Counted from the first letter of the stretch, positions 39,960 through 49,427 are shown. The stretch is DNA of 64,000 nt from Variovorax paradoxus (GCF_022009635.1 NZ_CP091716.1:6566501-6630500); one strand, 5' to 3'. Numbers and translations: made by a program. The notes: generated by a model not told the origin, from the letters alone.

Positions 39960-41687
39960 CTACAGCAGGCTCAATTGGGTGTCTTGCTGGGGTTTTTTGA
40001 TCTTCAGTGCGGCCAGCACATCGGTCTGGCGTTGGACGATGGAAGAGACGCCCGCAATGGGCGCGGCATTGTTGATGCTCACACGGTGGCGCTGAATTCG
40101 CCGCAAGTCCGCCAGGGCAGCCTCCGGTGACAAATCGCTGCCACTCATCTTCAGGCGCTGGCGCATCACGCGGTACAGGATCAGGGCCAGCATGCAAATG
40201 CTCGCATGCGCCTTGATGCGCTCGGGCAGGCGGTGGAACACCGGCGCAATCTCGATCTCCGACTTCAGCACCCGAAATCCCCGTTCGATGTCTGCCAGTG
40301 CCTTGTAGCGCTGCACCACCTCTTTGGGTGTCAAGTCCGCCACGTTGGTCACCAGCAGCAGCTTGCCATCCATCGCCTGGGCGCGGGCCAGAGCTGCCTG
40401 GTCGATGTCATACGTGAACAGATCGGCATGCAAATCGACCTTGATGATGCGCTTGAGGTGCGCCTCGCTCACCTCATGGAAGAAGCGTGCCGTCACACCC
40501 GCATCAGACAGCTTTCTACCCCGGTGTGCCTTGCCTGCATCTTGCGAATCGAGCTTGCCCACCAGCTGGTCGGCGCGCTGGCGCAATTGGTCAATGCGCG
40601 CCTGACGACTGGCAGTCTGCTCGGCCGCCTGCTGCGGGTTATGGGCCGCCACCAGACGAAGACCCTGCCATTGCGCCTCATCGATAGTCTCTTCTGTCGT
40701 TTCTTGCTCTGATGCGCGGGCTCGGGCTCGGGCGTTGATCGGCTCCAGTATGTCTGCGAACTCGCCATAGCGCCGCCCCGGCACTGCCAGGATGAACTCC
40801 AGCGCTTGATCGGTTGATCCGCTGGCCCCACCCGACAAGCGCAACTCGGACAAGGCCTCTATGTTGTCCAGCGAAAGCAGCCCACGGTCAGCCACCACCA
40901 CCAGGCGGCGGATGTGCGGGTAACGCGCCATCACCTTCTTCAAGGTCGGCTCCAACGTCGGTGCCTCGGCTGTGTTGCCCGCAAACACCTCGTGATAGAT
41001 AGGCATGCCGTCGGCTGTTTGCACCACGCCGAGCATGAATTGGCGCACCACCATGCCTTCCTTGGACATCCCATAGCGGCGCACGTCACCCTCTTGCTGG
41101 CTCAGTCCTTGGGCGCGGATGGTGGTCAGGTCGTAGAACACCACCGACAGATCCTCATCAATCAGCGGGCGCAAAAGGCCCGCCACGCATTCATCCACCG
41201 CGTCCTGGTGGTCCATGAGCGCATCCATGCTGCGCAGCAGTTGCTGGTGGGTGAGTGCCTCTGCATCGATACCCGGCATGCTGACGGTTTGCAGCCAGCG
41301 CAGCACCCCGAGCTTGGAGTCGGGGTCGCACAGCCGGTTAAAGACCATCACCCGCAGGGCATGCTCGATGGGGTTGGTAAAGCGTGCGCGGCGAAAGACA
41401 GCAGCCAAGCCATCGAAACCCAACTCGTGCCAGAGTTGATCCAGCGCCCAGACATCGCCCAGGGCCAGTGCGGATTCAAAACGCACCTGGGGAACGGATG
41501 TCTCACTCAGTGAGCGACCCTTGGCGCGAAGCAGACCGCCCAGCAGTGAGTCGACTTGTCCATCTGTTTCGTCCACCCGCCCGATGGTGGCCAGCGTGCG
41601 CTGGCGGGGTTTGCCGTGTTCGTCTCGGAAGGACTCCACCAACTGGGCGTAGGTGTGGCCGCCTGAGCGGGTGAGCTTGATGAACAT
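39960..41687 (-). CDS. IS1634/IS4-group DDE transposase
   Basis: The protein has 575 residues. ATG at 41687 begins MFIKLTRSGGHTYAQLVES, the usual start in this family. Catalytic acids are visible in VVFYDLTT, VVVADRGLLS and the YKALADIERGFRVLKSE block, which fits Y-x2-L-x3-E-x6-K. It is intact, so the element may be active. There is no ribosome-binding site, and a TACACT -10 lies only six bases upstream, suggesting a leaderless message. Confidence 0.93.
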   Translation of the reverse strand: MFIKLTRSGGHTYAQLVESFRDEHGKPRQRTLATIGRVDETDGQVDSLLGGLLRAKGRSLSETSVPQVRFESALALGDVWALDQLWHELGFDGLAAVFRRARFTNPIEHALRVMVFNRLCDPDSKLGVLRWLQTVSMPGIDAEALTHQQLLRSMDALMDHQDAVDECVAGLLRPLIDEDLSVVFYDLTTIRAQGLSQQEGDVRRYGMSKEGMVVRQFMLGVVQTADGMPIYHEVFAGNTAEAPTLEPTLKKVMARYPHIRRLVVVADRGLLSLDNIEALSELRLSGGASGSTDQALEFILAVPGRRYGEFADILEPINARARARASEQETTEETIDEAQWQGLRLVAAHNPQQAAEQTASRQARIDQLRQRADQLVGKLDSQDAGKAHRGRKLSDAGVTARFFHEVSEAHLKRIIKVDLHADLFTYDIDQAALARAQAMDGKLLLVTNVADLTPKEVVQRYKALADIERGFRVLKSEIEIAPVFHRLPERIKAHASICMLALILYRVMRQRLKMSGSDLSPEAALADLRRIQRHRVSINNAAPIAGVSSIVQRQTDVLAALKIKKPQQDTQLSLL

Positions 41688-41693
41688 AGAAGA

Positions 41694-41724
41694 AGTGTAG
41701 CAAAAAAATACGGGCAATTGCCAA
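41694..41724 (-). promoter_or_regulatory. Candidate transposase promoter
   Basis: TTGGCA (41719-41724) and TACACT (41694-41699) are separated by 19 bases, slightly long. The predicted start falls at or beside the ATG at 41687. The palindrome GGCAATTGCC (41713-41722) overlaps the -35 and could be a repressor site. Confidence 0.4.
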
Positions 41725-41960
41725 CACATCAGCAATAAAACATTGCCACTACATAAAAATCAAAACGCCTCAGCTAAGTGCTTGATTCATATGGCACCGG
41801 TCCGCGAAAACATCGGAAAACGGCGGTTTGGTGTCGAACTCGGGTGGCCACGTCCACGGCATTCGGGCCGATGCTGCAGCCCTCGCCTTCGACTTCGGAA
41901 TACTCCTGCAGGGTGGCTGCGGGAAGGGTGTCGCCGACTTTGATCATTCGATGTGCTCCA

Positions 41961-41994
41961 GAAAAAGAAAAACGGCCCACATTGTGGGCCGTTT
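41961..41994 (-). terminator. Intrinsic terminator of the S10 operon
   Basis: The stem AAACGGCCCAC/GTGGGCCGTTT has a three-base loop (41970-41994) and is followed on the minus strand by TTCTTTTTC. It lies 36 bases after the rpsQ stop and ends transcription of the ribosomal genes before the peroxiredoxin start at 41947. Confidence 0.88.
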
Positions 41995-42029
41995 CCGGAT
42001 TGGTTGCCCCTGGGGGCTCCAATGATTGA

Positions 42030-42305
42030 TCAGACCAGAACGGCCTTCTCGACCAGACGGGTCACGACCCAGTTCTTGGTCTTCGAGATCGGACGGCTTT
42101 CCGTGATCTCGATGGTGTCGCCCAGCTTGTACTCGCCCTTTTCGTCATGGGCGTGGTACTTGCTCGTCTTGGCCACGATCTTGCCGTAGAGCTCGTGCTT
42201 CACACGGCGCTCGACCAGCACGGTCACGGTCTTGGCACGCTTGTCGCTGACCACCTTGCCGATCAAGGTGCGCTTGAGGGATTTTTTAGCTTCCGTCATG
42301 TTCAC
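42030..42305 (-). CDS. rpsQ: 30S ribosomal protein S17
   Basis: The 91-residue protein has [24 protein letters not shown] and [15 protein letters not shown], diagnostic of S17, a primary 16S rRNA binder. It is the last gene of this ribosomal string. The spc operon (rplN onward) is not adjacent: a terminator and the peroxiredoxin gene follow instead. Confidence 0.97.
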   Translation of the reverse strand: MNMTEAKKSLKRTLIGKVVSDKRAKTVTVLVERRVKHELYGKIVAKTSKYHAHDEKGEYKLGDTIEITESRPISKTKNWVVTRLVEKAVLV

Positions 42306-42308
42306 TCC

Positions 42309-42560
42309 TTACTTGGCGGCTTGGGTTTCTTGCTGCTTCTGAGCAAGAATGGTCTTGGCGCGCGCGATGTCGCGACGCGTCACGCGCAGCGTCGAGGTGT
42401 TCGACAGCTGTTGCGTGGCTTTCTGCATGCGCAGACCGAAATGGGCCTTCTGCAGATCCTTGATTTCGGCTTGCAGGCCTGCGACGTCCTTCGTGCGCAG
42501 GGTTGCGGCCTTCGTCACCTTGGCCGGAGCCGCGGTTTCTTTCTTCTTACGGGTTGCCAT
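42309..42560 (-). CDS. rpmC: 50S ribosomal protein L29 with N-terminal extension
   Basis: The 83-residue protein contains the L29 core from [17 protein letters not shown] onward with [15 protein letters not shown]. About 20 residues rich in Lys, Thr and Ala precede the core, where most L29 proteins begin. The extended start at 42560 is supported by AGGAG at a good distance. The internal GTG at 42518 has no such site. L29 sits at the peptide exit tunnel. Confidence 0.93.
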   Translation of the reverse strand: MATRKKKETAAPAKVTKAATLRTKDVAGLQAEIKDLQKAHFGLRMQKATQQLSNTSTLRVTRRDIARAKTILAQKQQETQAAK

Positions 42561-42573
42561 GGGTGTTCTCCTC

Positions 42574-42990
42574 TCAGGCGCCGAGCTGGCGAGCGACGAA
42601 AGTCGTACGCAGCGGAAGCTTGGCGGCGGCCAGGCGGAACGCTTCGCGGGCGAGTTCTTCGGGCACGCCGACGATCTCGAACACGATCTTGCCAGGCTGA
42701 ATTTCAGCGACGTAGTACTCGGGGTTGCCCTTACCGTTACCCATCCGCACTTCTGCGGGCTTGGTCGAGATCGGCTTGTCCGGGAACACGCGGATCCAGA
42801 TACGGCCACCGCGCTTCACGTGACGCGAGATCGCGCGACGAGCGGCTTCGATCTGGCGCGCCGTGAGGCGGCCGCGGTCGGTGCATTTGAGACCGAAGTC
42901 ACCGAACGCAACCGAGTTACCCGTGGTTGCGATGCCGGTGTTGCGGCCCTTTTGTTCCTTGCGGAACTTTCTGCGTGCAGGTTGCAGCAT
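42574..42990 (-). CDS. rplP: 50S ribosomal protein L16
   Basis: The 138-residue protein opens [19 protein letters not shown] and contains the [19 protein letters not shown] and [18 protein letters not shown] segments of L16, which supports the A site of the 50S subunit. It is 52 bases after rpsC. Confidence 0.97.
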   Translation of the reverse strand: MLQPARRKFRKEQKGRNTGIATTGNSVAFGDFGLKCTDRGRLTARQIEAARRAISRHVKRGGRIWIRVFPDKPISTKPAEVRMGNGKGNPEYYVAEIQPGKIVFEIVGVPEELAREAFRLAAAKLPLRTTFVARQLGA

Positions 42991-43042
42991 GTTTTATTAC
43001 TCCGTGAGGGCCCCAGGCACTTGCGTGCCCGGGAGCGACCGA

Positions 43043-43954
43043 TTACTCGGTCTTGGCACCGTCCGCTGCTGCAGCGGGCGCGGCTTTGCGGACGCGCTTA
43101 ACGGCGGGTTTCGAGTCTGCACCGGCACCGCCGGTTGCTTCTGCGGGCTTGTCGCTGCCATCGGCCGGCGCGGTGTTGCCACCGATCGGGCCACGGCCGC
43201 CGGCACGGGGGCCGGGACCACGACGGTCGCCACCCGGACGGTCGCCAGGGCGACCATCACGGCGCGGACCGCGCGGACGACGTTCTTCTTCGGGACGCGG
43301 CGTTTCAACGGCCGGCAGGTCGTTACGACCCAGCGTGTCGCCCTTGTAGACCCAGACCTTGACGCCGATGACGCCGTAGGTGGTCTTGGCTTCCGAGGTG
43401 CCGTAGTCGATGTCGGCGCGCAGGGTGTGCAGCGGCACGCGGCCTTCGCGGTACCACTCGGTACGTGCGATTTCGATGCCGTTCAAGCGGCCAGCCGACA
43501 TGATCTTGATGCCCAGGGCACCCAGACGCATGGCGTTCTGCATGGCGCGCTTCATGGCACGGCGGAACATGATCCGCTTTTCGAGCTGCTGCGTAATGCT
43601 GTCGGCGATCAGCTGCGCATCGATTTCGGGCTTGCGCACTTCTTCGATGTTGACCGCAACCGGCACGCCGAGCTGCTTGCCCAGTTCGCGCTTGAGGTTC
43701 TCGATGTCTTCGCCCTTCTTGCCGATCACGACGCCCGGACGTGCCGAGTAGATCGTGATGCGTGCGTTCTTGGCGGGACGTTCGATCATGACGCGCGACA
43801 CCGAAGCGTTCTTCAGCTTCTTCTTCAGGTATTCGCGAACCTTGATGTCTTCGGCCAGCATGCCCGCGAAATCGCGGTCGCTTGCGTACCAGCGGCTGGA
43901 CCAGTTACGGGTAACCGCAAGGCGGAACCCGGTTGGGTGGATTTTCTGTCCCAT
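43043..43954 (-). CDS. rpsC: 30S ribosomal protein S3
   Basis: The 303-residue protein opens [18 protein letters not shown]. The KH domain has [14 protein letters not shown], and [20 protein letters not shown] follows. The last 80 residues are an Arg/Gly/Pro-rich and then Ala/Lys-rich tail, longer than in E. coli S3 (about 233 residues). Such tails are common in this bacterial group. The upstream in-frame ATG at 44002 lies within the rplV gene and is rejected. Confidence 0.97.
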   Translation of the reverse strand: MGQKIHPTGFRLAVTRNWSSRWYASDRDFAGMLAEDIKVREYLKKKLKNASVSRVMIERPAKNARITIYSARPGVVIGKKGEDIENLKRELGKQLGVPVAVNIEEVRKPEIDAQLIADSITQQLEKRIMFRRAMKRAMQNAMRLGALGIKIMSAGRLNGIEIARTEWYREGRVPLHTLRADIDYGTSEAKTTYGVIGVKVWVYKGDTLGRNDLPAVETPRPEEERRPRGPRRDGRPGDRPGGDRRGPGPRAGGRGPIGGNTAPADGSDKPAEATGGAGADSKPAVKRVRKAAPAAAADGAKTE

Positions 43955-43971
43955 ATTTCTTCCAGGCCTTC

Positions 43972-44304
43972 TTAGTTGCCAACCGTCACGTACACATGGC
44001 ACGTGGGCTTGCTGATGCGATTGCCGCGACCCTTGGCCCGCGCGGTGAAGCGCTTGAGCGTTGCACCTTGCTCGACGTAGATGGTCTTGACCTTCAGCTC
44101 GTCGATGTCGGCACCGTCGTTGTGCTCGGCGTTGGCGATAGCCGACTCCAGCACCTTCTTGATGATCACAGCGGCCTTCTTCTGCGTGAATTGCAGAACG
44201 TTGAGCGCTTGATCGACCTTCTTGCCGCGGATCAGGTCAGCGACCAGACGGCCCTTGTCGACCGACAGGCGGACACCGCGGAGGACTGCACGTGTTTCAG
44301 ACAT
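43972..44304 (-). CDS. rplV: 50S ribosomal protein L22
   Basis: The 110-residue protein has [20 protein letters not shown] and the tunnel beta-hairpin tip with [18 protein letters not shown]. The hairpin region where macrolide-resistance changes arise shows no deletion or duplication. It is 17 bases before rpsC. Confidence 0.97.
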   Translation of the reverse strand: MSETRAVLRGVRLSVDKGRLVADLIRGKKVDQALNVLQFTQKKAAVIIKKVLESAIANAEHNDGADIDELKVKTIYVEQGATLKRFTARAKGRGNRISKPTCHVYVTVGN

Positions 44305-44313
44305 GGTCGTTCC

Positions 44314-44592
44314 TTACTTCTTCTGGACTTTTTTGTCCGCGGGGTGCCCCTTGAACGTGCGCGTGAGCGCAAATTCGCCGAGCTTGTGGCCGACCATCTG
44401 GTCGGTGATGTACACGGGCACGTGTTGCTTGCCGTTGTGCACAGCGATGGTCAGACCGATGAATTCGGGCAGAACCATCGAGCGGCGCGACCAGGTCTTG
44501 ATCGGCTTCTTGTCCTTGGTCGTCACGGCCTTGTCGGCCTTGGCCACGAGGTGGTGGTCGACGAACGGACCCTTTTTGAGAGAGCGAGTCAT
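44314..44592 (-). CDS. rpsS: 30S ribosomal protein S19
   Basis: The 92-residue protein opens [18 protein letters not shown]. It has [20 protein letters not shown] and the C-terminal [18 protein letters not shown], the S19 signature. It contacts the 50S subunit in the intersubunit bridge region. Nine bases separate it from rplV. Confidence 0.97.
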   Translation of the reverse strand: MTRSLKKGPFVDHHLVAKADKAVTTKDKKPIKTWSRRSMVLPEFIGLTIAVHNGKQHVPVYITDQMVGHKLGEFALTRTFKGHPADKKVQKK

Positions 44593-44602
44593 TGGCTATC
44601 CC

Positions 44603-45427
44603 TTACTTCTTGCGACGCGACACGATGAAGACCTGCGTGCGCTTGTTGTTACGGGTGCGATAGCCCTTGGTCAGGTTGCCCCATGGGTCGACAGGATGGC
44701 GGCCTTCGCCAGTCTTGCCTTCGCCACCACCGTGCGGGTGGTCGACCGGGTTCATCACCACGCCGCGAACGGTCGGGCGAATACCCATGTGACGCTTCAC
44801 ACCGGCCTTGCCGAGTTGGCGCAGGCTGTGCTCTTCGTTGGCAACTTCACCGATGGTCGCGCGGCATTCGATGTGAATGCGGCGAACTTCGCCCGAACGC
44901 ATGCGGACCTGGGCGTAGACGCCTTCGCGGGCCAGCAGCGTGGCCGACGTACCGGCCGAACGAGCGATCTGCGCGCCCTTGCCGGGTTGCAGTTCGATGC
45001 AGTGGATCGTCGAGCCGACCGGGATGTTGCGGATCGGCAGGGTGTTGCCGGCGCGGATCGGCGCTTCGGCGCCCGACAGCAGCGTTGCACCGGCTTCCAG
45101 ACCGCGCGGGGCGATGATGTAGCGGCGCTCGCCGTCGGCGTAGCAGACCAGCGCGATGTGGGCGGTGCGGTTCGGGTCGTATTCGATGCGTTCGACCTTG
45201 GCCGGGATGCCGTCCTTGTTGCGCACGAAGTCGACAACGCGGTAGTGGTGCTTGGCACCGCCGCCACGATGACGGATCGTGATGTGACCGTTGTTGTTAC
45301 GGCCGGCCTTCTGGAACTGGGGTTCCAGCAGGGGAGCGTGAGGAGCACCCTTGAACAGGTGGTCACGCGAGATCTTCACCGCGCCGCGTTGGCCCGGCGA
45401 AGTGGGTTTCATCTTGATGACGGCCAT
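44603..45427 (-). CDS. rplB: 50S ribosomal protein L2
   Basis: The 274-residue protein has [19 protein letters not shown] and the conserved C-terminal region [19 protein letters not shown], which contains the histidine important for the peptidyl-transferase centre. It is ten bases before rpsS and two bases after rplW. Confidence 0.98.
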   Translation of the reverse strand: MAVIKMKPTSPGQRGAVKISRDHLFKGAPHAPLLEPQFQKAGRNNNGHITIRHRGGGAKHHYRVVDFVRNKDGIPAKVERIEYDPNRTAHIALVCYADGERRYIIAPRGLEAGATLLSGAEAPIRAGNTLPIRNIPVGSTIHCIELQPGKGAQIARSAGTSATLLAREGVYAQVRMRSGEVRRIHIECRATIGEVANEEHSLRQLGKAGVKRHMGIRPTVRGVVMNPVDHPHGGGEGKTGEGRHPVDPWGNLTKGYRTRNNKRTQVFIVSRRKK

Positions 45428-45429
45428 GA

Positions 45430-45765
45430 TTAAGCGCCTTCCCCGACGAGGTTGAGCTCTTGACCCGGCTTCAGGGTCACATAGGCCTTGCGCACGTTGT
45501 CGCGGCGGCCGATGGACTTGCCAAAGCGCTTGGTCTTGCCCTTGGTGTTGAGCACCGACACGCCCTGGACTTCGACCTTGAACATCAGTTCGACAGCGGC
45601 CTTGATCTCGGGCTTGGTGGCGTCTTGCAGCACCTTGAAAGTGACAGCGTTCGACTTCTCGCCGACCATCGTGGCCTTTTCGGACACGATCGGGGCGACC
45701 AGCACCGCCATCAGGCGGCCTTCTTCGAACGTACGTTCAGCGGCGGTAGGGTTCACGCGGCTCAT
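45430..45765 (-). CDS. rplW: 50S ribosomal protein L23
   Basis: The 111-residue protein carries [19 protein letters not shown] and the C-terminal [19 protein letters not shown]. The ATG at 45765 overlaps the rplD stop by four bases. It forms the docking site for trigger factor and SRP at the tunnel exit. Confidence 0.96.
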   Translation of the reverse strand: MSRVNPTAAERTFEEGRLMAVLVAPIVSEKATMVGEKSNAVTFKVLQDATKPEIKAAVELMFKVEVQGVSVLNTKGKTKRFGKSIGRRDNVRKAYVTLKPGQELNLVGEGA

Positions 45766-46382
45766 GCGAACATCTCCTTGAGCTTGTCGACGGCACCCTT
45801 GGTGACCAGCACCTTCTTGTAGTGAACCAGCGACACCGGATCGGCGTAACGGGGTTCGACCACGAGAACGTTCACCAGATTGCGCGAGGCAAGGTACAGG
45901 TTTTCGTCGACTTCTTCGGCGATCACGAGCACGGACTCGAGATTCATCGCCTTGAAACGGGCAGCCAGCGGCTTGGTCTTGGGCGAGTCGACCTTGATCG
46001 AATCGACCACGGCCAGACGGCCTTCGCGAGCGAGTTGCGAGAAGATGGAGGCCATGCCGGCGCGGTACATCTTCTTGTTGATCTTCTGCGAGAAGTTTTC
46101 GTCGGGCATGTTCGGGAAGATACGACCACCCCCGCGCCACAGCGGCGAGGACGTCATACCGGCACGGGCGCGGCCCGTTCCCTTTTGCTTGAAAGGCTTC
46201 TTGGTCGAGTGCTTGACCTGTTCGCGGTCCTTCTGGGCGCGCGTGCCTTGACGGGCGTTGGCCTGGAATGCAACGACGATCTGGTGGACCAGGTCTTCGT
46301 TGTAGTCACGGCCGAACACGGTCTCGGGAGCGTCGTACTTCGACGCGGCCTGGCCTTGTTCGTTCAGGAGTTCGAGTTGCAT
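45762..46382 (-). CDS. rplD: 50S ribosomal protein L4
   Basis: The 206-residue protein has the RNA-binding loop with [17 protein letters not shown] and [11 protein letters not shown]4 lines the exit tunnel and in E. coli represses the S10 operon through its leader. The start codon shares one base with the rplC stop. A hairpin leader ahead of rplC is a possible target here, by analogy only. Confidence 0.97.
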   Translation of the reverse strand: MQLELLNEQGQAASKYDAPETVFGRDYNEDLVHQIVVAFQANARQGTRAQKDREQVKHSTKKPFKQKGTGRARAGMTSSPLWRGGGRIFPNMPDENFSQKINKKMYRAGMASIFSQLAREGRLAVVDSIKVDSPKTKPLAARFKAMNLESVLVIAEEVDENLYLASRNLVNVLVVEPRYADPVSLVHYKKVLVTKGAVDKLKEMFA

Positions 46383-47062
46383 TACTTCGCTCCTTCAGCC
46401 GCTTGCGGCTTGGCCTTGATGGCGGGACGCACGGTGACGAAGCCACCCTTCGAACCCGGGATCGCGCCCTTGATGAGCAGCAGTTGGCGTGCTTCGTCGA
46501 TGCGGAACACGTCGAGGTTTTGCGTCGTGCGGGTGACGTCGCCGAGGTGGCCCGTCATGCGCTTGCCGGGGAACACGCGACCGGGGTCTTGTGCCATACC
46601 GATCGAGCCGGGAACGTTGTGCGAACGGCTGTTACCGTGCGACGCGCGTTGCGAGCTCATGTTGTGACGCTTGATCGTGCCAGCGTAGCCCTTGCCGATG
46701 GAGGTGCCTTGCACGTCCACCTTCTGGCCCACGGTGAAAACGCTGTTCACGGCGATCACGCCGCCAGCCTTGTGCTGACCTGCGGTATCTGCGGTAACGC
46801 GGAATTCCTGGATGATTTCGCCTGCTTCGACACCCGCCTTGGCGAGGTGGCCGGCTTCGGGCTTGGTCACGCGCGATGCTTTGCGCGAACCGAACGTCAC
46901 TTGCAGGGCGACGTAGCCATCGGTCTCTTGGGACTTGATCTGGGTCACACGGTTGTTGGACACATCCACCACCGTGACAGGAACTGCATCCCCGTCATCG
47001 GTGAAGAGACGCATCATCCCCACCTTGCGGCCCAGCAACCCGAGGGAGTTGCTCAGACTCAT
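46382..47062 (-). CDS. rplC: 50S ribosomal protein L3
   Basis: With ATG at 47062 the protein has 226 residues and opens [20 protein letters not shown]. The W-finger region has [19 protein letters not shown], including the glutamine methylated in E. coli. The frame is open to 47194, but that part translates the leader. It is the first gene after the two-gene interruption and has its own promoter. Confidence 0.97.
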   Translation of the reverse strand: MSLSNSLGLLGRKVGMMRLFTDDGDAVPVTVVDVSNNRVTQIKSQETDGYVALQVTFGSRKASRVTKPEAGHLAKAGVEAGEIIQEFRVTADTAGQHKAGGVIAVNSVFTVGQKVDVQGTSIGKGYAGTIKRHNMSSQRASHGNSRSHNVPGSIGMAQDPGRVFPGKRMTGHLGDVTRTTQNLDVFRIDEARQLLLIKGAIPGSKGGFVTVRPAIKAKPQAAEGAK

Positions 47063-47238
47063 ATGTTTTCTCCAAAAATGGAAATCCTCTTCCGCCACTG
47101 CCACTTCAATTGGCAACAGCGTTTGCCAGATTTCTCCGGCTACGGAAGAAGGTTGATAAATCTCTGCCCGCATGACGCCTTGCGGACGCAACAAGGGCAG
47201 AGCCAGCGATTATAGCCCGCCATGCGCGGGCCATGCAA
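47063..47238 (-). promoter_or_regulatory. rplC promoter and hairpin leader
   Basis: TTGCAT (47233-47238) and TATAAT (47209-47214) are separated by 18 bases. Transcription should start near 47202, giving a leader of about 140 bases. Its first 41 bases fold as CTCTGCCC/GGGCAGAG (47162-47169 with 47195-47202) around an inner TTGC-GTCC-GCAA hairpin (47180-47191). This leader is placed as the E. coli S10 leader would be, but in front of rplC. Confidence 0.75.
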
Positions 47239-47286
47239 GTGGCCGCTCAGGCCCTTGTTTCCGGGACCGAAGCTCGGATCTTCTGC

Positions 47287-47811
47287 CTATTTGGCAGGCA
47301 ACGAGATGATCTTTTCGCCGCCGGGCGCAGCCTTAATTTCACCCGTGGGCTTCATGGAGGGCGCGTCCGGACCGGTTTGCACCGGGATGGAGACGGCGCT
47401 GCGCGCGTTGCCCTGCGCGATGAAGACATTCAGATAGGCAAGGCCCTCGCGATTACTCACCACCGTGACGGTGGCGCTGGAGCGCGCGCCCGGGGGCAGG
47501 GCCAACGTGTTGCTGCCCGACAACGTCAGTCCGGCGTCCGGGCTCAGGCGCACGGTCGCGCCGTCGGGACTCGTGACGCCGTCGAACTGCAGGGTGATGA
47601 CCGTCGGCTTGCCCACCTGGGGATTCGCGGAAAACTGGTATTGCAGCGCGACGCCTGAGTCGTTGGACTTCCTGGATGCTGCGACAAGAGGCTGGACAGC
47701 CACCTGTCCGGCGCCGCGGGGGGCCGGCGTGCCATCGGCCAAAGCCGGCGCCGACATCGTTGCCAGCGCGAGCCATGCCAGCGCCATCGTCGAATGGATG
47801 CGGATGTTCAT
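47287..47811 (-). CDS. Small secreted beta-rich protein
   Basis: The 174-residue protein has a signal peptide ending ALA-D near residue 26. The mature part is predicted as one Ig-like or BatD-like beta sandwich (about 55-145) with ANPQVGKPTVITLQFDGV, a Ser/Gly/Ala-rich middle and REGLAYLNVFIAQG. It has no cysteines and ends GEKIISLPAK. It starts 12 bases after the stop of the HEXXH lipoprotein gene with GGAAGG between, so the pair is coupled. No family recognised. Confidence 0.8.
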   Translation of the reverse strand: MNIRIHSTMALAWLALATMSAPALADGTPAPRGAGQVAVQPLVAASRKSNDSGVALQYQFSANPQVGKPTVITLQFDGVTSPDGATVRLSPDAGLTLSGSNTLALPPGARSSATVTVVSNREGLAYLNVFIAQGNARSAVSIPVQTGPDAPSMKPTGEIKAAPGGEKIISLPAK

Positions 47812-47822
47812 GGCAAGCCTTC

Positions 47823-49427
47823 CTATTGAACGAGAACGGAGAAACACCTTGGCGGCAGGTTGTTCGCGCCGGACACCGGGGCGTCATCCCGAACCGCGAG
47901 AACATAGTCGCCTGCGCCCAGGCTGACCTTGTTACTGGTTCTTGCGATCAATCCGCCCTTGAAGAGATCGAAGTTTGGCACGCCGCTTCCTCCGCTGAGC
48001 TGGATCGTGTAGTCGCGGCTCGCGGGTGCATGGAAGCCGAGATAAGAAATATTGCCGAGCTTGTTGACGGTGCCGGCCACATTGGAAATGCATGCAATGT
48101 TGGGGGACAGGACGCCGACCGTCACGGGGGAGTACAGCGGCAGCACATCAGGGACCGGCATGGCGGCCGCGCTGTCATCGCTCGTTTCGCCGACGCCGTA
48201 GGCATCGGTGGACGTGATGCCTTGCCCCATGAGCAGGGCTTTCAGCGCCGGCGCGCTCCCGGGCGCGACTGTGTCGAGCACCGAAGCGAACAGGTGGATC
48301 GAGGTGACGGGCGTCGCGCTGCGGAACTGGAAGCTCGTCATCGTGTCGTTGATCGGCTTGAACCCGACCTGCTGGTTCAGATTCCAGAGGACGGACTGGA
48401 TCGAAACCTCGCGGTACCAGCCGGGGTTGGTCGACGGGCCGGCCTTGAGATCGACCAGTATGGAGTCGGTCACCTGGCCCGGACCACGGGAGTCCACGTA
48501 GGTGCTCCGACCCAGCGCAATGCCCGACCAGGCGTTGCCCCAACCCTCGGAGAACGCCAACCGACGATCGACACGGTCGCCGCCCGAGTGCTCTCCGCCC
48601 GGCGAGTCATCGCGGCTGAAGGACGACTGGTAGTAGTGCCCCCATTCATGCGCGATCACCGGCGAATCGAACTCGTCGGTGTCGACGTTCTCCTTGCCCA
48701 GCACGTAGATCTCGCGGCCGGTGCTCTTGCTGACGAAATAGGTGGTGGTGATCTGCCCCAATGCCGGATTGCCGGGCGACGGCGCATTGTTGGGACTCCA
48801 GTACACGCGCAACGACGGGAAATTCGTGGCGGGGGCAACCGACAGCACCTTCTGCATCGCCGTGTAGACCGTGTCGAGGATTGCGAAAGGCGCCGCCACG
48901 CGCGGCGAGGCATATCTGGACCCGTCCCAGCCGGTCGATGCCCGAAGGTCGCGCGTCAAAGCCGCGGTGCCCGACGAGAACGCCGCCGTCTGCATCGAAT
49001 ACAAGGCGTTGCCCTGGGTGTTGTCGCGCACGCTGACATCCCAGGCTGCGCCGGGCGCAGCGCGGGTCAGCTGGGCCCTCACGCGCACGATCACGGTCGC
49101 ATTCGCCGGAACGCTCACTGAATAGGCGCCGTTGTCGTCGGTGGTGGCGACAGCGAGCTGCGCGGAAGAAGCAGCATCGACCACCTCCAAAGACGCCCCT
49201 CGTATGGGCTTGACCGACGTGGATGCGTACACCAGGTTGCCGCTCGGATTCGGCACCGATTCATAAGTGGCTGTGCCTGTCAGCGTAACCGGCGCCGCGC
49301 TCACCGGCAGCACGAAGGGCAACACGCCTCCACCACCCCCTCCCCCGCCACCGCCGCCACAGCCGGCCAGCAATGCAGCGGCAATGCATGCCGACGACGC
49401 AAACGCAAAAGAGAACCTGTGGTTCAT
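47823..49427 (-). CDS. Secreted HEXXH metalloprotease-like lipoprotein
   Basis: The 534-residue protein has a lipoprotein signal ending LLAGC (Cys23) and then eleven glycines. Residues about 45-130 resemble a carboxypeptidase-regulatory-like beta domain. Residues about 175-440 contain H260-E-W-G-H264 and, 30 residues on, SEGW with Glu294, a gluzincin-like zinc site. Residues about 440-534 look like a PPC-type beta domain ending in a Cys-containing tail. It should be anchored at the cell surface or periplasm. It lies between rpsJ and rplC, bounded upstream by a terminator. No exact family recognised. Confidence 0.85.
   Translation of the reverse strand: MNHRFSFAFASSACIAAALLAGCGGGGGGGGGGGVLPFVLPVSAAPVTLTGTATYESVPNPSGNLVYASTSVKPIRGASLEVVDAASSAQLAVATTDDNGAYSVSVPANATVIVRVRAQLTRAAPGAAWDVSVRDNTQGNALYSMQTAAFSSGTAALTRDLRASTGWDGSRYASPRVAAPFAILDTVYTAMQKVLSVAPATNFPSLRVYWSPNNAPSPGNPALGQITTTYFVSKSTGREIYVLGKENVDTDEFDSPVIAHEWGHYYQSSFSRDDSPGGEHSGGDRVDRRLAFSEGWGNAWSGIALGRSTYVDSRGPGQVTDSILVDLKAGPSTNPGWYREVSIQSVLWNLNQQVGFKPINDTMTSFQFRSATPVTSIHLFASVLDTVAPGSAPALKALLMGQGITSTDAYGVGETSDDSAAAMPVPDVLPLYSPVTVGVLSPNIACISNVAGTVNKLGNISYLGFHAPASRDYTIQLSGGSGVPNFDLFKGGLIARTSNKVSLGAGDYVLAVRDDAPVSGANNLPPRCFSVLVQ

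Larger units (their letters stand above)
39897..41844 (-). mobile_element. IS1634-like insertion sequence, 1948 bp
   Basis: The ends carry a perfect 16-base match, CCCGAGTTCGACACCA, as inverted repeats (39897-39912 and the complement of 41829-41844), and the match continues imperfectly. TGGCCA occurs immediately outside both ends (39891-39896 and 41845-41850) and once in the rebuilt peroxiredoxin gene, so it is a 6-bp target duplication. One transposase gene fills the element. An imperfect 22-base direct repeat beginning GCTAAGTGCTTGATT occurs near both ends (39918-39939 and 41773-41794). Confidence 0.92.
39487..41947 (-). pseudogene. Peroxiredoxin gene interrupted by an insertion sequence
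   Basis: The N-terminal 34 codons (41845-41947, starting MIKVGDTLPAATLQEYSEVE) and the remaining 134 codons (39487-39896, starting at KASAGKTIALFALPGAFTP) lie on either side of the IS. Joined at the target site they give a continuous 168-residue Prx5-type peroxiredoxin with peroxidatic Cys in GAFTPTCSAKH. The 3' part keeps the active cysteine and could start at a GTG at 39897, but it lacks the first strands, so loss of function is likely. The intact gene would remove peroxides or alkyl hydroperoxides. It is cotranscribed with nothing obvious: a terminator separates it from rpsQ. Confidence 0.93.

Noticed and set aside
41774..42022. Small 82-residue open frame after the ribosomal operon
   Set aside because: Its middle is the peroxiredoxin N-terminus and its end is IS sequence, so it is a fragment rather than a gene.
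49330..49362. Repetitive C-rich run that might be a repeat array or a phase-variation tract
   Set aside because: It encodes the Gly11 stretch after the lipoprotein cysteine. The codons are mixed (GGC, GGT, GGG, GGA), so it is not a pure homopolymer and slippage is not strongly expected.
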